Assembly (NCBI RefSeq): GCF_001425355.1
Contig: NZ_LMQN01000015.1
Span: forward strand, 880,702-944,701
Direction: 5' to 3'
Length of the DNA stretch: 64,000 nt
Source of the DNA: Chryseobacterium sp. Leaf405
GTDB taxonomy: Bacteria; Bacteroidota; Bacteroidia; Flavobacteriales; Weeksellaceae
Below are positions 51,697 through 59,613 of this stretch, in pieces. The stretch's first letter is position 1, and each line of letters starts with the position of its first letter. The notes under the pieces were generated by a model. It was not told the DNA's origin and ran no database searches. It saw only the letters and a program-made list of their open reading frames with translations. The translations under genes and the position numbers were made by a program.

Positions 51697-51704
51697 TACA
51701 TTTG
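51697..51704 (+). promoter_or_regulatory. -7 element (TACATTTG) of rpiB
   Basis: TACATTTG matches TAnnTTTG, 38 bp before the rpiB start. A clear -33 TTG is absent. Confidence 0.55.
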
Positions 51705-51742
51705 TGTGGAAATACATCTAAAAAAGACTTAATACAGTATTT

Positions 51743-52177
51743 ATGAAAAGAAAAATCGCTATTGCTGCTGACCATGCTGGTTATGAGTATAAGGAGATTG
51801 TTAAGAACTATCTTTCGGAAAGATTTGATGTTCAGGATTTTGGAACGTTTTCCACAGACAGTGTGGATTATCCGGACTTTGTGCACCCTGCTGCAACTTC
51901 TGTGGAGAATGGTGAAAACGAATTGGGAATTTTACTTTGTGGAAGCGGAAATGGGGTTCAGATCACGGCGAACAAACATCAGAAAATTCGTTGTGCTTTA
52001 TGCTGGATGCCGGAGATTGCAACATTGGCAAGGCTGCATAATGATGCGAACATGATTTCGATTCCTGCAAGATTTATTTCTAAAGAAGTGGCGATGGAGA
52101 TCGTTGATAAATTTCTTTCTACAGATTTTGAAGGTGGAAGACACCAAAACAGGGTCGATAAAATTGCTTATTGTTAA
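51743..52177 (+). CDS. rpiB: Ribose-5-phosphate isomerase B
   Basis: The protein has 144 residues. IAADHAGYEYKE (7-18), Cys66 in LLCGSGNGVQI (same number as E. coli RpiB) and CALCWMPEIATLARLHNDANM. It interconverts ribose 5-phosphate and ribulose 5-phosphate. Two TTTTCCACA/TGTGGATTA DnaA-like words lie inside its 5' part (51848-51856, 51862-51870). Confidence 0.94.
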   Translation: MKRKIAIAADHAGYEYKEIVKNYLSERFDVQDFGTFSTDSVDYPDFVHPAATSVENGENELGILLCGSGNGVQITANKHQKIRCALCWMPEIATLARLHNDANMISIPARFISKEVAMEIVDKFLSTDFEGGRHQNRVDKIAYC

Positions 52178-52187
52178 ATATAATATA

Positions 52188-52222
52188 AAGGCTTGTAAAT
52201 CAATTTATAAGCCTTATTTGTT
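52188..52222 (+). terminator. rpiB terminator
   Basis: AAGGCTTGTAAAT (52188-52200) pairs with ATTTATAAGCCTT (52203-52215, one G-U), then a T-rich run. Confidence 0.82.
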
Positions 52223-52429
52223 TTTTATTTTGTATATTTGCATCATCTAATAGAAATTACCAGTCTATTGCTTCCATATAAACCTATGCAATATTTAATA
52301 CGTATTAACAAAAGGTTTTCTTATACTTCTCCATAATTTGTATTAAATTTATACAAAACTAAAACTTCCGTTATAAAATAGTTTAAAGGAAAAATTAATG
52401 TTTTAAACTTAATAATGAATTAAAATTTG

Positions 52430-52837
52430 ATGAAAATAAAAGTATCTGCTGTATTATTTTTTGTGTTTAGTTGCTTCCATGCTCAGGAAATAATAGATAA
52501 AGATGCTTTGAAAAAATGTAGAATGGAATTCAATAAAAAGATTTGTCTATCGGATAAAGATAATGATGGATTTTTGTTTTATCTAGATAAATATCCTGAT
52601 GAAACAGGTTCTTCTGAAAACTTTGGCTGTCCTTTTCCGGATGTAGATAATGATGGAATTTTAGATAAAGACGATTCTTGTCCTACGATTTTTGGACCTG
52701 CGGAAAATAATGGTTGTCCGTGGTCAGATACAGATGGAGATGGAATTCTAGATCATGAAGATAGTTGTCCTACCGTTTGGGGAGCTAAAACGAATAATGG
52801 CTGCCCAATATGTAACTATAATCATGGCAAACAGTAA
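52430..52837 (+). CDS. Secreted protein with thrombospondin type 3 (calcium) repeats
   Basis: The protein has 135 residues from the ATG at 52430. Signal peptide to FHAQ (~19). Calcium-type repeats DKDNDGF, DVDNDGILDKDDSCP and DTDGDGILDHEDSCP are spaced ~36 residues, each closed by [SE]NNGCP-like turns. Cys pairs in every repeat suggest disulfides. Such repeats bind Ca2+ and usually link OmpA-like or adhesin domains; here they are the whole protein. Its role is unknown. Confidence 0.78.
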   Translation: MKIKVSAVLFFVFSCFHAQEIIDKDALKKCRMEFNKKICLSDKDNDGFLFYLDKYPDETGSSENFGCPFPDVDNDGILDKDDSCPTIFGPAENNGCPWSDTDGDGILDHEDSCPTVWGAKTNNGCPICNYNHGKQ

Positions 52838-52863
52838 AAAAAAGTACAATTAATCAGCAATCA

Positions 52864-55044
52864 ATGAAATTGCTTGAAACAATAAAAAATAAAATGGCAA
52901 AAAAGAAAAAATATATAAGTCAGAAAAATGATCATAAAATCATGGAAATCGGAAGATTGATCCTGCGTTTTATGAATGAAAACTCCACCAAAGTCTATAA
53001 TTACAAACAGATTTCGGATGGAATAGATTATAAAAATCCAAGACAGAGAGAGCTTGTGATTCAGGCTTTGCACAAGCTTCAGGCTAATGAAAGAATCAAA
53101 GAAACCGAAAAGGGAAAATACATCATTAATCTGAATATTGCAGGAACTTTAACCGGTGTTATCGATTTCAATCAGTCAGGAAATGCTTACGTAAAAGTTG
53201 AAGGGTTAGAAGATGATGTTTTTATTCACTCTAAAAATGTAAAAGATGCGCTGCAGGGTGATAAAGTGCTGATCGTTACCTATACATACAAAGGAAAAAA
53301 ACTGGAAGGTTCTGTGTTGGAAGTATTGGAAAGAACAAGAACAGAATTCGTAGGAACCTTACAAATGGTTGCTCACAAAGATTTTGGGTTTGTGGTTTGT
53401 GATAAAAAGACAATCAATACCGATATTTTTATTCCGAAAGGAAAATTTGGAGGTGCTGAAGACGGCAATAAAGTGATTGTGAAAATGACTGAATGGAGAC
53501 CTGGGGATAAAAATCCTGAAGGTGAAATTATTCAGGTTTTAGGTGCTCCCGGAGAACATGAAACGGAGATTCACTCTATTTTGGCAGAATATGGCTTGCC
53601 TTACACGTTCCCTGAAGAAGTGGAAAGAGATGCTGATAAAATAGATAGAACTATCAACGATGAAGAAGTTGCAAAGCGTTGGGATATGCGTGATATTCTG
53701 ACTTTTACGATTGACCCTAAAGATGCAAAAGATTTCGATGATGCTTTGTCTATGAGAAAGTTAGATAACGGAAATTGGGAAATTGGAGTTCATATTGCAG
53801 ACGTTTCTCATTACGTAGTTCCTGGAACCATGTTGGATGATGAAGCGTATGAAAGAGCCACTTCTGTATATTTGGTTGACCGTGTGGTACCGATGTTGCC
53901 CGAAGTGTTAAGTAACGATGTCTGTTCGCTTCGTCCGAATGAGGATAAATTCACATTTTCAGCAGTTTTTGAATTAAATGACAGTGCAGAAATCCAGAAA
54001 CAATGGTTTGGAAGAACAGTAACTCATTCCGACAGAAGATTTACGTACGAAGAAGCTCAGGAAAGAATTGAAACGAAGGAAGGAGATTTAGCAGAAGAAA
54101 TTTTGGTTTTGGATAAACTGGCGAAAATTATGCGTCAGAAAAGAATCAAAGACGGAGCAATTACTTTCGACCGAAGTGAGGTTCGATTCAATTTAGATGA
54201 AAATAATCAGCCGATTGGAGTTTATTTTAAAATCAGCAAAGATTCAAATCATTTAATTGAAGAATTTATGTTGCTGGCCAATAAAAAAGTATCAGAATTT
54301 GTTTCCCTGAAAAAAGGGCAGCCTAATAACAATACATTCATTTACAGAGTTCACGATGATCCGGATCCGGCAAAATTAGAATCTTTAAGAGATTTTGTTT
54401 CCACTTTCGGGTATAAAATGGATTTGGCAAATACCAAAAAAGTAGCAGAATCTTTAAACAGATTATTACACGACGTAAAAGGTAAAGGCGAAGAAAATAT
54501 GATTGAAACGCTGGCGATGCGAAGTATGAGTAAAGCGGTGTATTCTACAGAGCCGATTGGTCACTATGGTCTTGGTTTTGAATATTACAGCCACTTTACC
54601 TCTCCTATCCGCCGTTATCCGGATTTGCTGGCGCACAGATTGTTGCAGCATTATTTGGATGGAGGAAAATCTCCTGATAGAAATGAATTAGAAGAAAAAG
54701 CAAAGCACTGCAGTTCTATGGAAAGATTGGCAGCCGACGCAGAAAGAGATTCTATCAAATATATGCAGGTGAAGTTTATGGAAAAACATTTGGGGGAAAC
54801 CTTTACAGGAGTTATTTCCGGAGTTGCTGAATTTGGTTTTTGGGTAGAAATTCCTGAAAATGGTGCCGAAGGGTTAATTAAACTACGAGATTTGATGGAC
54901 GATTCTTATCAGTATGATAAAGCAACGCACGCCGTGTACGGCTCCAGAACAGGAAATCGATATCAATTAGGAGATCAGGTTCAGATAAAAGTAGTGAAAG
55001 CAAACTTGATTCAAAAACAACTCGATTTTAAGATTGTTGATTAG
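52864..55044 (+). CDS. rnr: Ribonuclease R
   Basis: The protein has 726 residues from 52864; a start at 52894 (MAKKKKYISQ) would give 716 and is equally possible. Order: winged helix (~20-80), cold-shock domains (~85-240), RNB catalytic domain (~265-600; DPKDAKDFDDALSMR with metal Asp residues), and C-terminal S1 domain (~640-724; FTGVISGVAEFGFWVEI). It is a 3'-5' exoribonuclease degrading structured RNA. A terminator follows. Confidence 0.94.
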   Translation: MKLLETIKNKMAKKKKYISQKNDHKIMEIGRLILRFMNENSTKVYNYKQISDGIDYKNPRQRELVIQALHKLQANERIKETEKGKYIINLNIAGTLTGVIDFNQSGNAYVKVEGLEDDVFIHSKNVKDALQGDKVLIVTYTYKGKKLEGSVLEVLERTRTEFVGTLQMVAHKDFGFVVCDKKTINTDIFIPKGKFGGAEDGNKVIVKMTEWRPGDKNPEGEIIQVLGAPGEHETEIHSILAEYGLPYTFPEEVERDADKIDRTINDEEVAKRWDMRDILTFTIDPKDAKDFDDALSMRKLDNGNWEIGVHIADVSHYVVPGTMLDDEAYERATSVYLVDRVVPMLPEVLSNDVCSLRPNEDKFTFSAVFELNDSAEIQKQWFGRTVTHSDRRFTYEEAQERIETKEGDLAEEILVLDKLAKIMRQKRIKDGAITFDRSEVRFNLDENNQPIGVYFKISKDSNHLIEEFMLLANKKVSEFVSLKKGQPNNNTFIYRVHDDPDPAKLESLRDFVSTFGYKMDLANTKKVAESLNRLLHDVKGKGEENMIETLAMRSMSKAVYSTEPIGHYGLGFEYYSHFTSPIRRYPDLLAHRLLQHYLDGGKSPDRNELEEKAKHCSSMERLAADAERDSIKYMQVKFMEKHLGETFTGVISGVAEFGFWVEIPENGAEGLIKLRDLMDDSYQYDKATHAVYGSRTGNRYQLGDQVQIKVVKANLIQKQLDFKIVD

Positions 55045-55066
55045 AATATCAAATATTAAAAATGAT

Positions 55067-55093
55067 AACCGCTGTAATAGGCGGTTTTTTTAT
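55067..55093 (+). terminator. rnr terminator
   Basis: AACCGC (55067-55072) pairs with GCGGTT (55081-55086), followed by a T run. Confidence 0.82.
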
Positions 55094-55158
55094 TTTTGAT
55101 AATCATTAAATTGTTAATTTGATAAAAATTAATGATTTCGTTTACATCAATTTTCTTT

Positions 55159-55187
55159 TTGATTTTAAAACATAAAAGCTAACTTTG
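55159..55187 (+). promoter_or_regulatory. Promoter of the lysE-type operon (TTG-N18-TAACTTTG)
   Basis: TTG (55159-55161) and TAACTTTG (55180-55187) match the Bacteroidota consensus with an 18-nt spacer, 41 bp before the start at 55229. Confidence 0.72.
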
Positions 55188-55228
55188 TCTTAACTGAAGT
55201 GATTTTTTTCATTTTAAACACCATTTAA

Positions 55229-55915
55229 ATGTTTGAACTTGTATTATCGGCCATTGGCCTGGGCTTTATGTTGAGTCTGGTTTTTATCGGTCCTATTTTT
55301 TTTCTGCTTATCGAAACCAGTTTTACAAGAGGTCCAAAACACGCTTTATCATTAGATTTTGGTGTTATTACCGCAGATTTATTATGTATTATTGCAGCCT
55401 ACTATGCAAGTGCAGATATTGTTGAATTAATTGATAAACATCCTGGTTTCTACAGAATTACCTCCATTCTTATTCTTGTATATGGAATTATCATGCTAGC
55501 TACAAAAACCAAAATGCATCTTCCGGGAGAAGAAAAAATTATCAGTCAGAATTATTTTAAAACGTTTCTTAACGGTTTTCTTTTAAATATTCTGAATGTG
55601 GGCGTTATCCTTTTCTGGCTGGTCACTGTGATCGGAGTTCGAAATCAATATCCCAATACTGAAACACTGATTATTTACCTGGCAATCGTTATTGCAACCT
55701 ATCTATTGATAGATTTAGCTAAAATTTTTCTTGCAAAACAATTTCATTATAAACTTACCCAAAGACTGGCAAACAACATCAGAAAAGGCGTAGGTATTGT
55801 TCTCATCATATTCAGTTTCTTTATCTTTTTGCAGAGCTTTAAAATGTTTAATCAATTTGATAAACGTCTGGAAGAAGCTGAAAAGAAAGAAGTAAAATAC
55901 AAAAAGACAGAATGA
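55229..55915 (+). CDS. LysE-family membrane exporter
   Basis: The protein has 228 residues with six hydrophobic segments and the family N-terminus GPIFFLLIETSFTRGPKHALSLDFGV (GPIFFLLIETS, then RGPKHALSLDFG). LysE/RhtB proteins export amino acids or similar small molecules through the inner membrane. A charged tail (LEEAEKKEVKYKK) ends it. Overlaps the next gene by 4 bp (ATGA), a translational coupling. Confidence 0.86.
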   Translation: MFELVLSAIGLGFMLSLVFIGPIFFLLIETSFTRGPKHALSLDFGVITADLLCIIAAYYASADIVELIDKHPGFYRITSILILVYGIIMLATKTKMHLPGEEKIISQNYFKTFLNGFLLNILNVGVILFWLVTVIGVRNQYPNTETLIIYLAIVIATYLLIDLAKIFLAKQFHYKLTQRLANNIRKGVGIVLIIFSFFIFLQSFKMFNQFDKRLEEAEKKEVKYKKTE

Positions 55916-56841
55916 AAAAAACAATCTTTCCAAAATCACTGTCGAAAGGTGACAAAATAGCTTTGATTTCCCCTGCCGGAGTTGTAGATGCTTCTCAGTT
56001 GGAAAAAGGAATTGCAATGATAGAAAGTAAAGGATATGAACCTGTTTTAGGTGAAAATCTTTATACTAAATTTTCCAATGGTTACAATTATGCAGGAACA
56101 GAGCAGGAAAGATTAAAAGACATGAATTGGGCGCTTAATGACACTGGTATTTCCGCAGTTTGGGCTTCCAGAGGCGGTTACGGATGTCAGCATTTGATAG
56201 GACATTTAGACCTTAAAGGTTTCATCAAAACCCCGAAATGGTATATTGGTTATTCCGATAACACGGTCATTCAAAGTTATTTATTGAAAAAAGGATTTGC
56301 TTCGATTCACGGACAAACTATTAAAACATCAAGTTTTGGAGTAACTGAAGAAAGCTATGATTTGATTTTTGATATTTTAAAAGGAAAAACTCCAAAATAC
56401 AGCCTTACATCGCATCAATTTAATAAGCAGGGAAATGTTGAAGGAGAATTGATTGGTGGTAATTTAGCCCTGATTTATGCACTTTTGGGAACGAAATATT
56501 CTTTTGATTTCAAGGATAAAATTCTATTCATTGAAGATATTGGTGAAAATTTTTATGCACTCGACAGAATGATTATGAGTCTGGAATTAGCCGGAGTTTT
56601 CACAAAAATTTCAGGATTAATTGTTGGTGGAATGATCAATATGGGCGACGAGAAAGAAAATAAGCAATATGAAGAAAGCTTCGACAAATTTGCTTATAAA
56701 CTGATTTCAGACAGAATTTCAAAATATAACTTTCCTGTAGTTTTCGGTTTCCCAAATGGTCATATTAAAGATAACCTCCCTTTGATTATTGGAAGTAATA
56801 TAAAAATGAAAGTTGAGAGTGAAGTAAAGATTGAGTTTTAG
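55912..56841 (+). CDS. LD-carboxypeptidase (S66 family)
   Basis: The protein has 309 residues. ISPAGVV (~19), RGGYGC (~87-92), nucleophile Ser115 in GYSDNT and GGNLALIYALLG, with His in NGHIKDNLPL (~284). The numbering matches known LdcA (Ser115). S66 enzymes cleave the L-D bond of muropeptides in cell-wall recycling. Coupled to the LysE-type gene upstream. Confidence 0.9.
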   Translation: MKKTIFPKSLSKGDKIALISPAGVVDASQLEKGIAMIESKGYEPVLGENLYTKFSNGYNYAGTEQERLKDMNWALNDTGISAVWASRGGYGCQHLIGHLDLKGFIKTPKWYIGYSDNTVIQSYLLKKGFASIHGQTIKTSSFGVTEESYDLIFDILKGKTPKYSLTSHQFNKQGNVEGELIGGNLALIYALLGTKYSFDFKDKILFIEDIGENFYALDRMIMSLELAGVFTKISGLIVGGMINMGDEKENKQYEESFDKFAYKLISDRISKYNFPVVFGFPNGHIKDNLPLIIGSNIKMKVESEVKIEF

Positions 56842-56871
56842 TAGTCTTTGAATTTTTTAATCGAATTAAAA

Positions 56872-57243
56872 ATGGCACAACACAACGATTTTGGCAAAAA
56901 GGCGGAAGATTTAGCGGTTCAACATTTAATTAAAAATGGCTATAAAATTCTGGTCAGAAACTTTCGTTTTCAAAAAGCTGAAATCGATGTGATTGCAGAA
57001 AAGGATAATGTAATTATTGTGGTAGAAGTAAAAGCTCGTTCAACAGATGCTTTTATGTTGCCGCAGGAAGCTGTTACCAAAACTAAAATCCGACTAATAG
57101 TTTCTGCTGCTAATCATTATCTGGAAGAATTTAATAAAAATAAAGAAGTGAGATTTGATATTATTTCTGTTCTGCCAGACGAAAAAAAGAATTTGATTAT
57201 TGAACATATAACTGATGCTTTCGAAGCATTTGATGCTAATTAA
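56872..57243 (+). CDS. YraN/UPF0102 family nuclease-like protein
   Basis: The protein has 123 residues from MAQHNDFGKKAE; the upstream Met eight codons before is less likely. The restriction-endonuclease-like fold is shown by AEIDVIAEKDNVIIVVEVKAR (E-x-D...E-V-K, ~43-61). The family is widespread, associated with recombination or Holliday-junction-type cleavage, and its activity is unproven. It is followed by a 276-residue membrane protein after 2 bp. Confidence 0.86.
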   Translation: MAQHNDFGKKAEDLAVQHLIKNGYKILVRNFRFQKAEIDVIAEKDNVIIVVEVKARSTDAFMLPQEAVTKTKIRLIVSAANHYLEEFNKNKEVRFDIISVLPDEKKNLIIEHITDAFEAFDAN

Positions 57244-57245
57244 TT

Positions 57246-58076
57246 ATGCAGAACATAGACTGGGAAACAATTTATTCTGTTGTGCTGTATGTTGTGAAAA
57301 ATTATCCTTTAAAGATAATATTATACTCAACTATATTTTTAGTTTTTGGGTTTGTTATTAGCTTTATCTTAATTTTTAGTTTAAGAAAGGTTAATGCTAT
57401 ATCCAGAGAACATAAATATTATAATTGGTTAGTAAAACTTTACATTCCTTTAATTTTAATAGTCAATATTATTTTTTCTTTAAAAATCGGATTATTTGTT
57501 GGTGTTTATAAGTCTTTAAAGCAAGACAGTTACGTCATTTCTGAACAGGTTTATATTTCAAGTTCTCAATATATTTTTAAAGATCAACAGTCGAAAGCTG
57601 AGTTTGTAGCAGATTTAAAAACTATCGTATCCGCATTAAGCCAGAATAATAAGAATATAAAATTTCAGATTGTTGACATTGCAAAAGTATATGATACAAA
57701 ATATAAGTTGATGAACAAACCTAAAAATTGGCTTGCCTCGTTATTTGCTGATAAATATGGTGACAGAATTCATACCTTAATTTTATATGAAATATTGAAT
57801 TCTATTCCAAATGTAGAAGTTACAAGGGATCTTTCTTATGAGGAATTCGATACAATAACTCAAAAATTATTGCAGTTAAATCCTGATGATCTTGAAAAAT
57901 CCATCGTAGAAAAGATTCAGAATTTATTTTTGATGGTTTTAAAATCTCAATTTAAAGTTATTTTAAAAGGAATTTTACTTATTTGGGGACTTTTGATGCT
58001 TATTCCGTGGATAGAATTCTGGATGTATAAATACGTGATGAAAAGAAGAATGAAAAAGCAACAATCAAAAATTTAA
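57246..58076 (+). CDS. Membrane-anchored protein of unknown function
   Basis: The protein has 276 residues. Two membrane segments at the N-terminus (~20-45 and 60-85), a soluble region (~90-220, helical, with KNWLASLFADKYGDRIHTLI) and one membrane segment (~238-258) before a basic tail (MKRRMKKQQSK). I do not recognise it. It lies 2 bp after yraN. Confidence 0.7.
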   Translation: MQNIDWETIYSVVLYVVKNYPLKIILYSTIFLVFGFVISFILIFSLRKVNAISREHKYYNWLVKLYIPLILIVNIIFSLKIGLFVGVYKSLKQDSYVISEQVYISSSQYIFKDQQSKAEFVADLKTIVSALSQNNKNIKFQIVDIAKVYDTKYKLMNKPKNWLASLFADKYGDRIHTLILYEILNSIPNVEVTRDLSYEEFDTITQKLLQLNPDDLEKSIVEKIQNLFLMVLKSQFKVILKGILLIWGLLMLIPWIEFWMYKYVMKRRMKKQQSKI

Positions 58077-58082
58077 AGTAAA

Positions 58083-58832
58083 ATGAAAACAATATTAGTG
58101 ACCGGAGCTACTTCCGGAATAGGAAAATCTACTGCAGAACTTTTTGCAAAACAGGGAAACAGAATTATTATTTGCGGAAGAAGATCCGATGTGTTAGAAT
58201 CTTTAAAAACTCAGCTTTCCGAATTAACCGAAGTTTTTAGTTTAAAATTTGATGTCCGAAATTTAGAAGAAGTTGAAACTGCCATTAATTCTCTTCCGGA
58301 GGAATGGAGGGATATTGATGTTTTGATTAACAATGCAGGAAATGCTCATGGTTTAGATCCTCTTTCTTCAGGTAAAACCGAAGATTGGGATTCGATGATC
58401 GACGGAAATGTGAAAGGACTTTTATATGTTTCTAAAATGATTATTCCAGGTATGAAAGAAAGAAATTCCGGACATATCGTAAATATCAGTTCGGTTGCTG
58501 CGAGACAAACTTATGCCAATGGTGTGGTGTATTGTGCTACGAAAAAAGCGGTTGATGTCATTTCCGAAGGAATGAGGATAGAATTAACAGAATTTGGAAT
58601 TCGGATTACCAATATTCAACCTGGTGCAGTAGAAACGGATTTCTCTAAAGTAAGGTTCAAAGGTGATGATGAAAGAGCAGCGACAGTGTATGCCGGATAT
58701 GAGCCTTTAAAAGCCGAAGATATTGCAGATTCCATCGCTTATTGTGTTAATGCTCCTAAGCATGTTTGTGTTTCTGATATGACAATATATCCGACGGCTC
58801 AGGCAGAACCAAGAACGATTTACAGAAAATAG
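58083..58832 (+). CDS. SDR-family oxidoreductase (YdfG-like)
   Basis: The protein has 249 residues. TGATSGIGKS (7-16), NNAGNAHGLDPL (~84-95), NISSVAARQTYANGVVYCATKKA with catalytic Ser, Tyr and Lys (~138-160). It resembles YdfG-type NADP-dependent 3-hydroxy acid (serine/3-hydroxyisobutyrate) dehydrogenases, but the substrate is not certain. It follows the membrane gene by 6 bp. Confidence 0.87.
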   Translation: MKTILVTGATSGIGKSTAELFAKQGNRIIICGRRSDVLESLKTQLSELTEVFSLKFDVRNLEEVETAINSLPEEWRDIDVLINNAGNAHGLDPLSSGKTEDWDSMIDGNVKGLLYVSKMIIPGMKERNSGHIVNISSVAARQTYANGVVYCATKKAVDVISEGMRIELTEFGIRITNIQPGAVETDFSKVRFKGDDERAATVYAGYEPLKAEDIADSIAYCVNAPKHVCVSDMTIYPTAQAEPRTIYRK

Positions 58833-58849
58833 TCTCAAAATAATGCATT

Positions 58850-58857
58850 AAATTTGC
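58850..58857 (+). promoter_or_regulatory. -7 element (TAAATTTG) of tsaB
   Basis: TAAATTTG matches TAnnTTTG, 32 bp before the tsaB start. Confidence 0.5.
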
Positions 58858-58889
58858 ATCAAATTCAAAGGAATTTTTAAAACAAAAAA

Positions 58890-59564
58890 ATGAAAATCTT
58901 ATATCTCGAAACCTCTTCAAAAAACTGTTCGGTAGCTATTTCAGATAATGAAAAGCTGTTGTGCTTAACAGAAGAAGTTTCTGAAAACTATAAACAATCT
59001 GAAAGTCTTCACACATTTGTAGAATGGGCTTTGGAAGGAGCTGGGCTTTCGATGAAAGATATCGAAGCTGTTTCTTTGGGAAAAGGACCCGGTTCTTACA
59101 CGGGTTTGAGAATTGGTGCCTCTTCCGCAAAAGGTTTTTGTTATGGATTGAAAGTTCCATTGGTTGCCGTAAATTCTTTGGAAACAATGATAGAGTCTTT
59201 TTTAAACCAAAACTATGACTTTATTATCCCTTTGATCGACGCAAGAAGAATGGAAGTTTATACGGCTGTTTATGGCGGTGAGACGGGAAATGAAATCTCT
59301 GCAACAGAAGCTAAAATATTAGACGAGACTTCTTTTGAAGAATTTAGAGATAAAAAAATACTGTTTGTAGGCGATGGTGCAAAGAAAGCAAAGGATATTT
59401 TTAAACTTCCGAACGCTGATTTTAATGATACAGTCTACCCTTCTGCACAATATTTAATCAAGAAGAGTCTTGAGAAAATTAGCAATAAAGAGTTTGAAGA
59501 TATTGCTTATTTTGAACCATTTTATCTTAAAGATTTCCATGGAGTGAAGAAAAAGAATTCATAG
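58890..59564 (+). CDS. tsaB: tRNA threonylcarbamoyladenosine biosynthesis protein TsaB
   Basis: The protein has 224 residues. N-terminal ASKHA fold LYLETSSKNCSVAIS and the motif LGKGPGSYTGLRIGASSAKG (~62-81), typical of TsaB. With TsaD and TsaE it makes t6A37 in tRNAs that read ANN codons. The gene ends at a strong terminator. Confidence 0.93.
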   Translation: MKILYLETSSKNCSVAISDNEKLLCLTEEVSENYKQSESLHTFVEWALEGAGLSMKDIEAVSLGKGPGSYTGLRIGASSAKGFCYGLKVPLVAVNSLETMIESFLNQNYDFIIPLIDARRMEVYTAVYGGETGNEISATEAKILDETSFEEFRDKKILFVGDGAKKAKDIFKLPNADFNDTVYPSAQYLIKKSLEKISNKEFEDIAYFEPFYLKDFHGVKKKNS

Positions 59565-59580
59565 AATTGTGTGAATAAAA

Positions 59581-59613
59581 AAAAAGCGAAGAATAATTTC
59601 TTCGCTTTTTTTT
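59581..59613. terminator. Bidirectional terminator between tsaB and the porW/sprE-like gene
   Basis: AAAAAGCGAAGAA (59581-59593) pairs with TTCTTCGCTTTTT (59598-59610) over a TAAT loop, with A and T runs on the two sides. Confidence 0.9.

Larger units (their letters stand above)
51105..51742. other. AT-rich non-coding region with DnaA-box-like sites, candidate origin
   Basis: No gene is seen in 638 bp. A perfect DnaA box TTATCCACA lies at 51681-51689, with one-mismatch forms at 51415-51423 (TTATCTACA), 51469-51477 (TATGGATAA, reverse) and 51627-51635 (TTTTCCACA). TACTAACAA occurs at about 51459 and 51638 and its complement TTGTTAGTA at about 51349. Very AT-rich runs separate them. parS lies 2.4 kb to the left. 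The combination could be oriC, but DnaA-like words arise often in AT-rich DNA. Confidence 0.4.
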
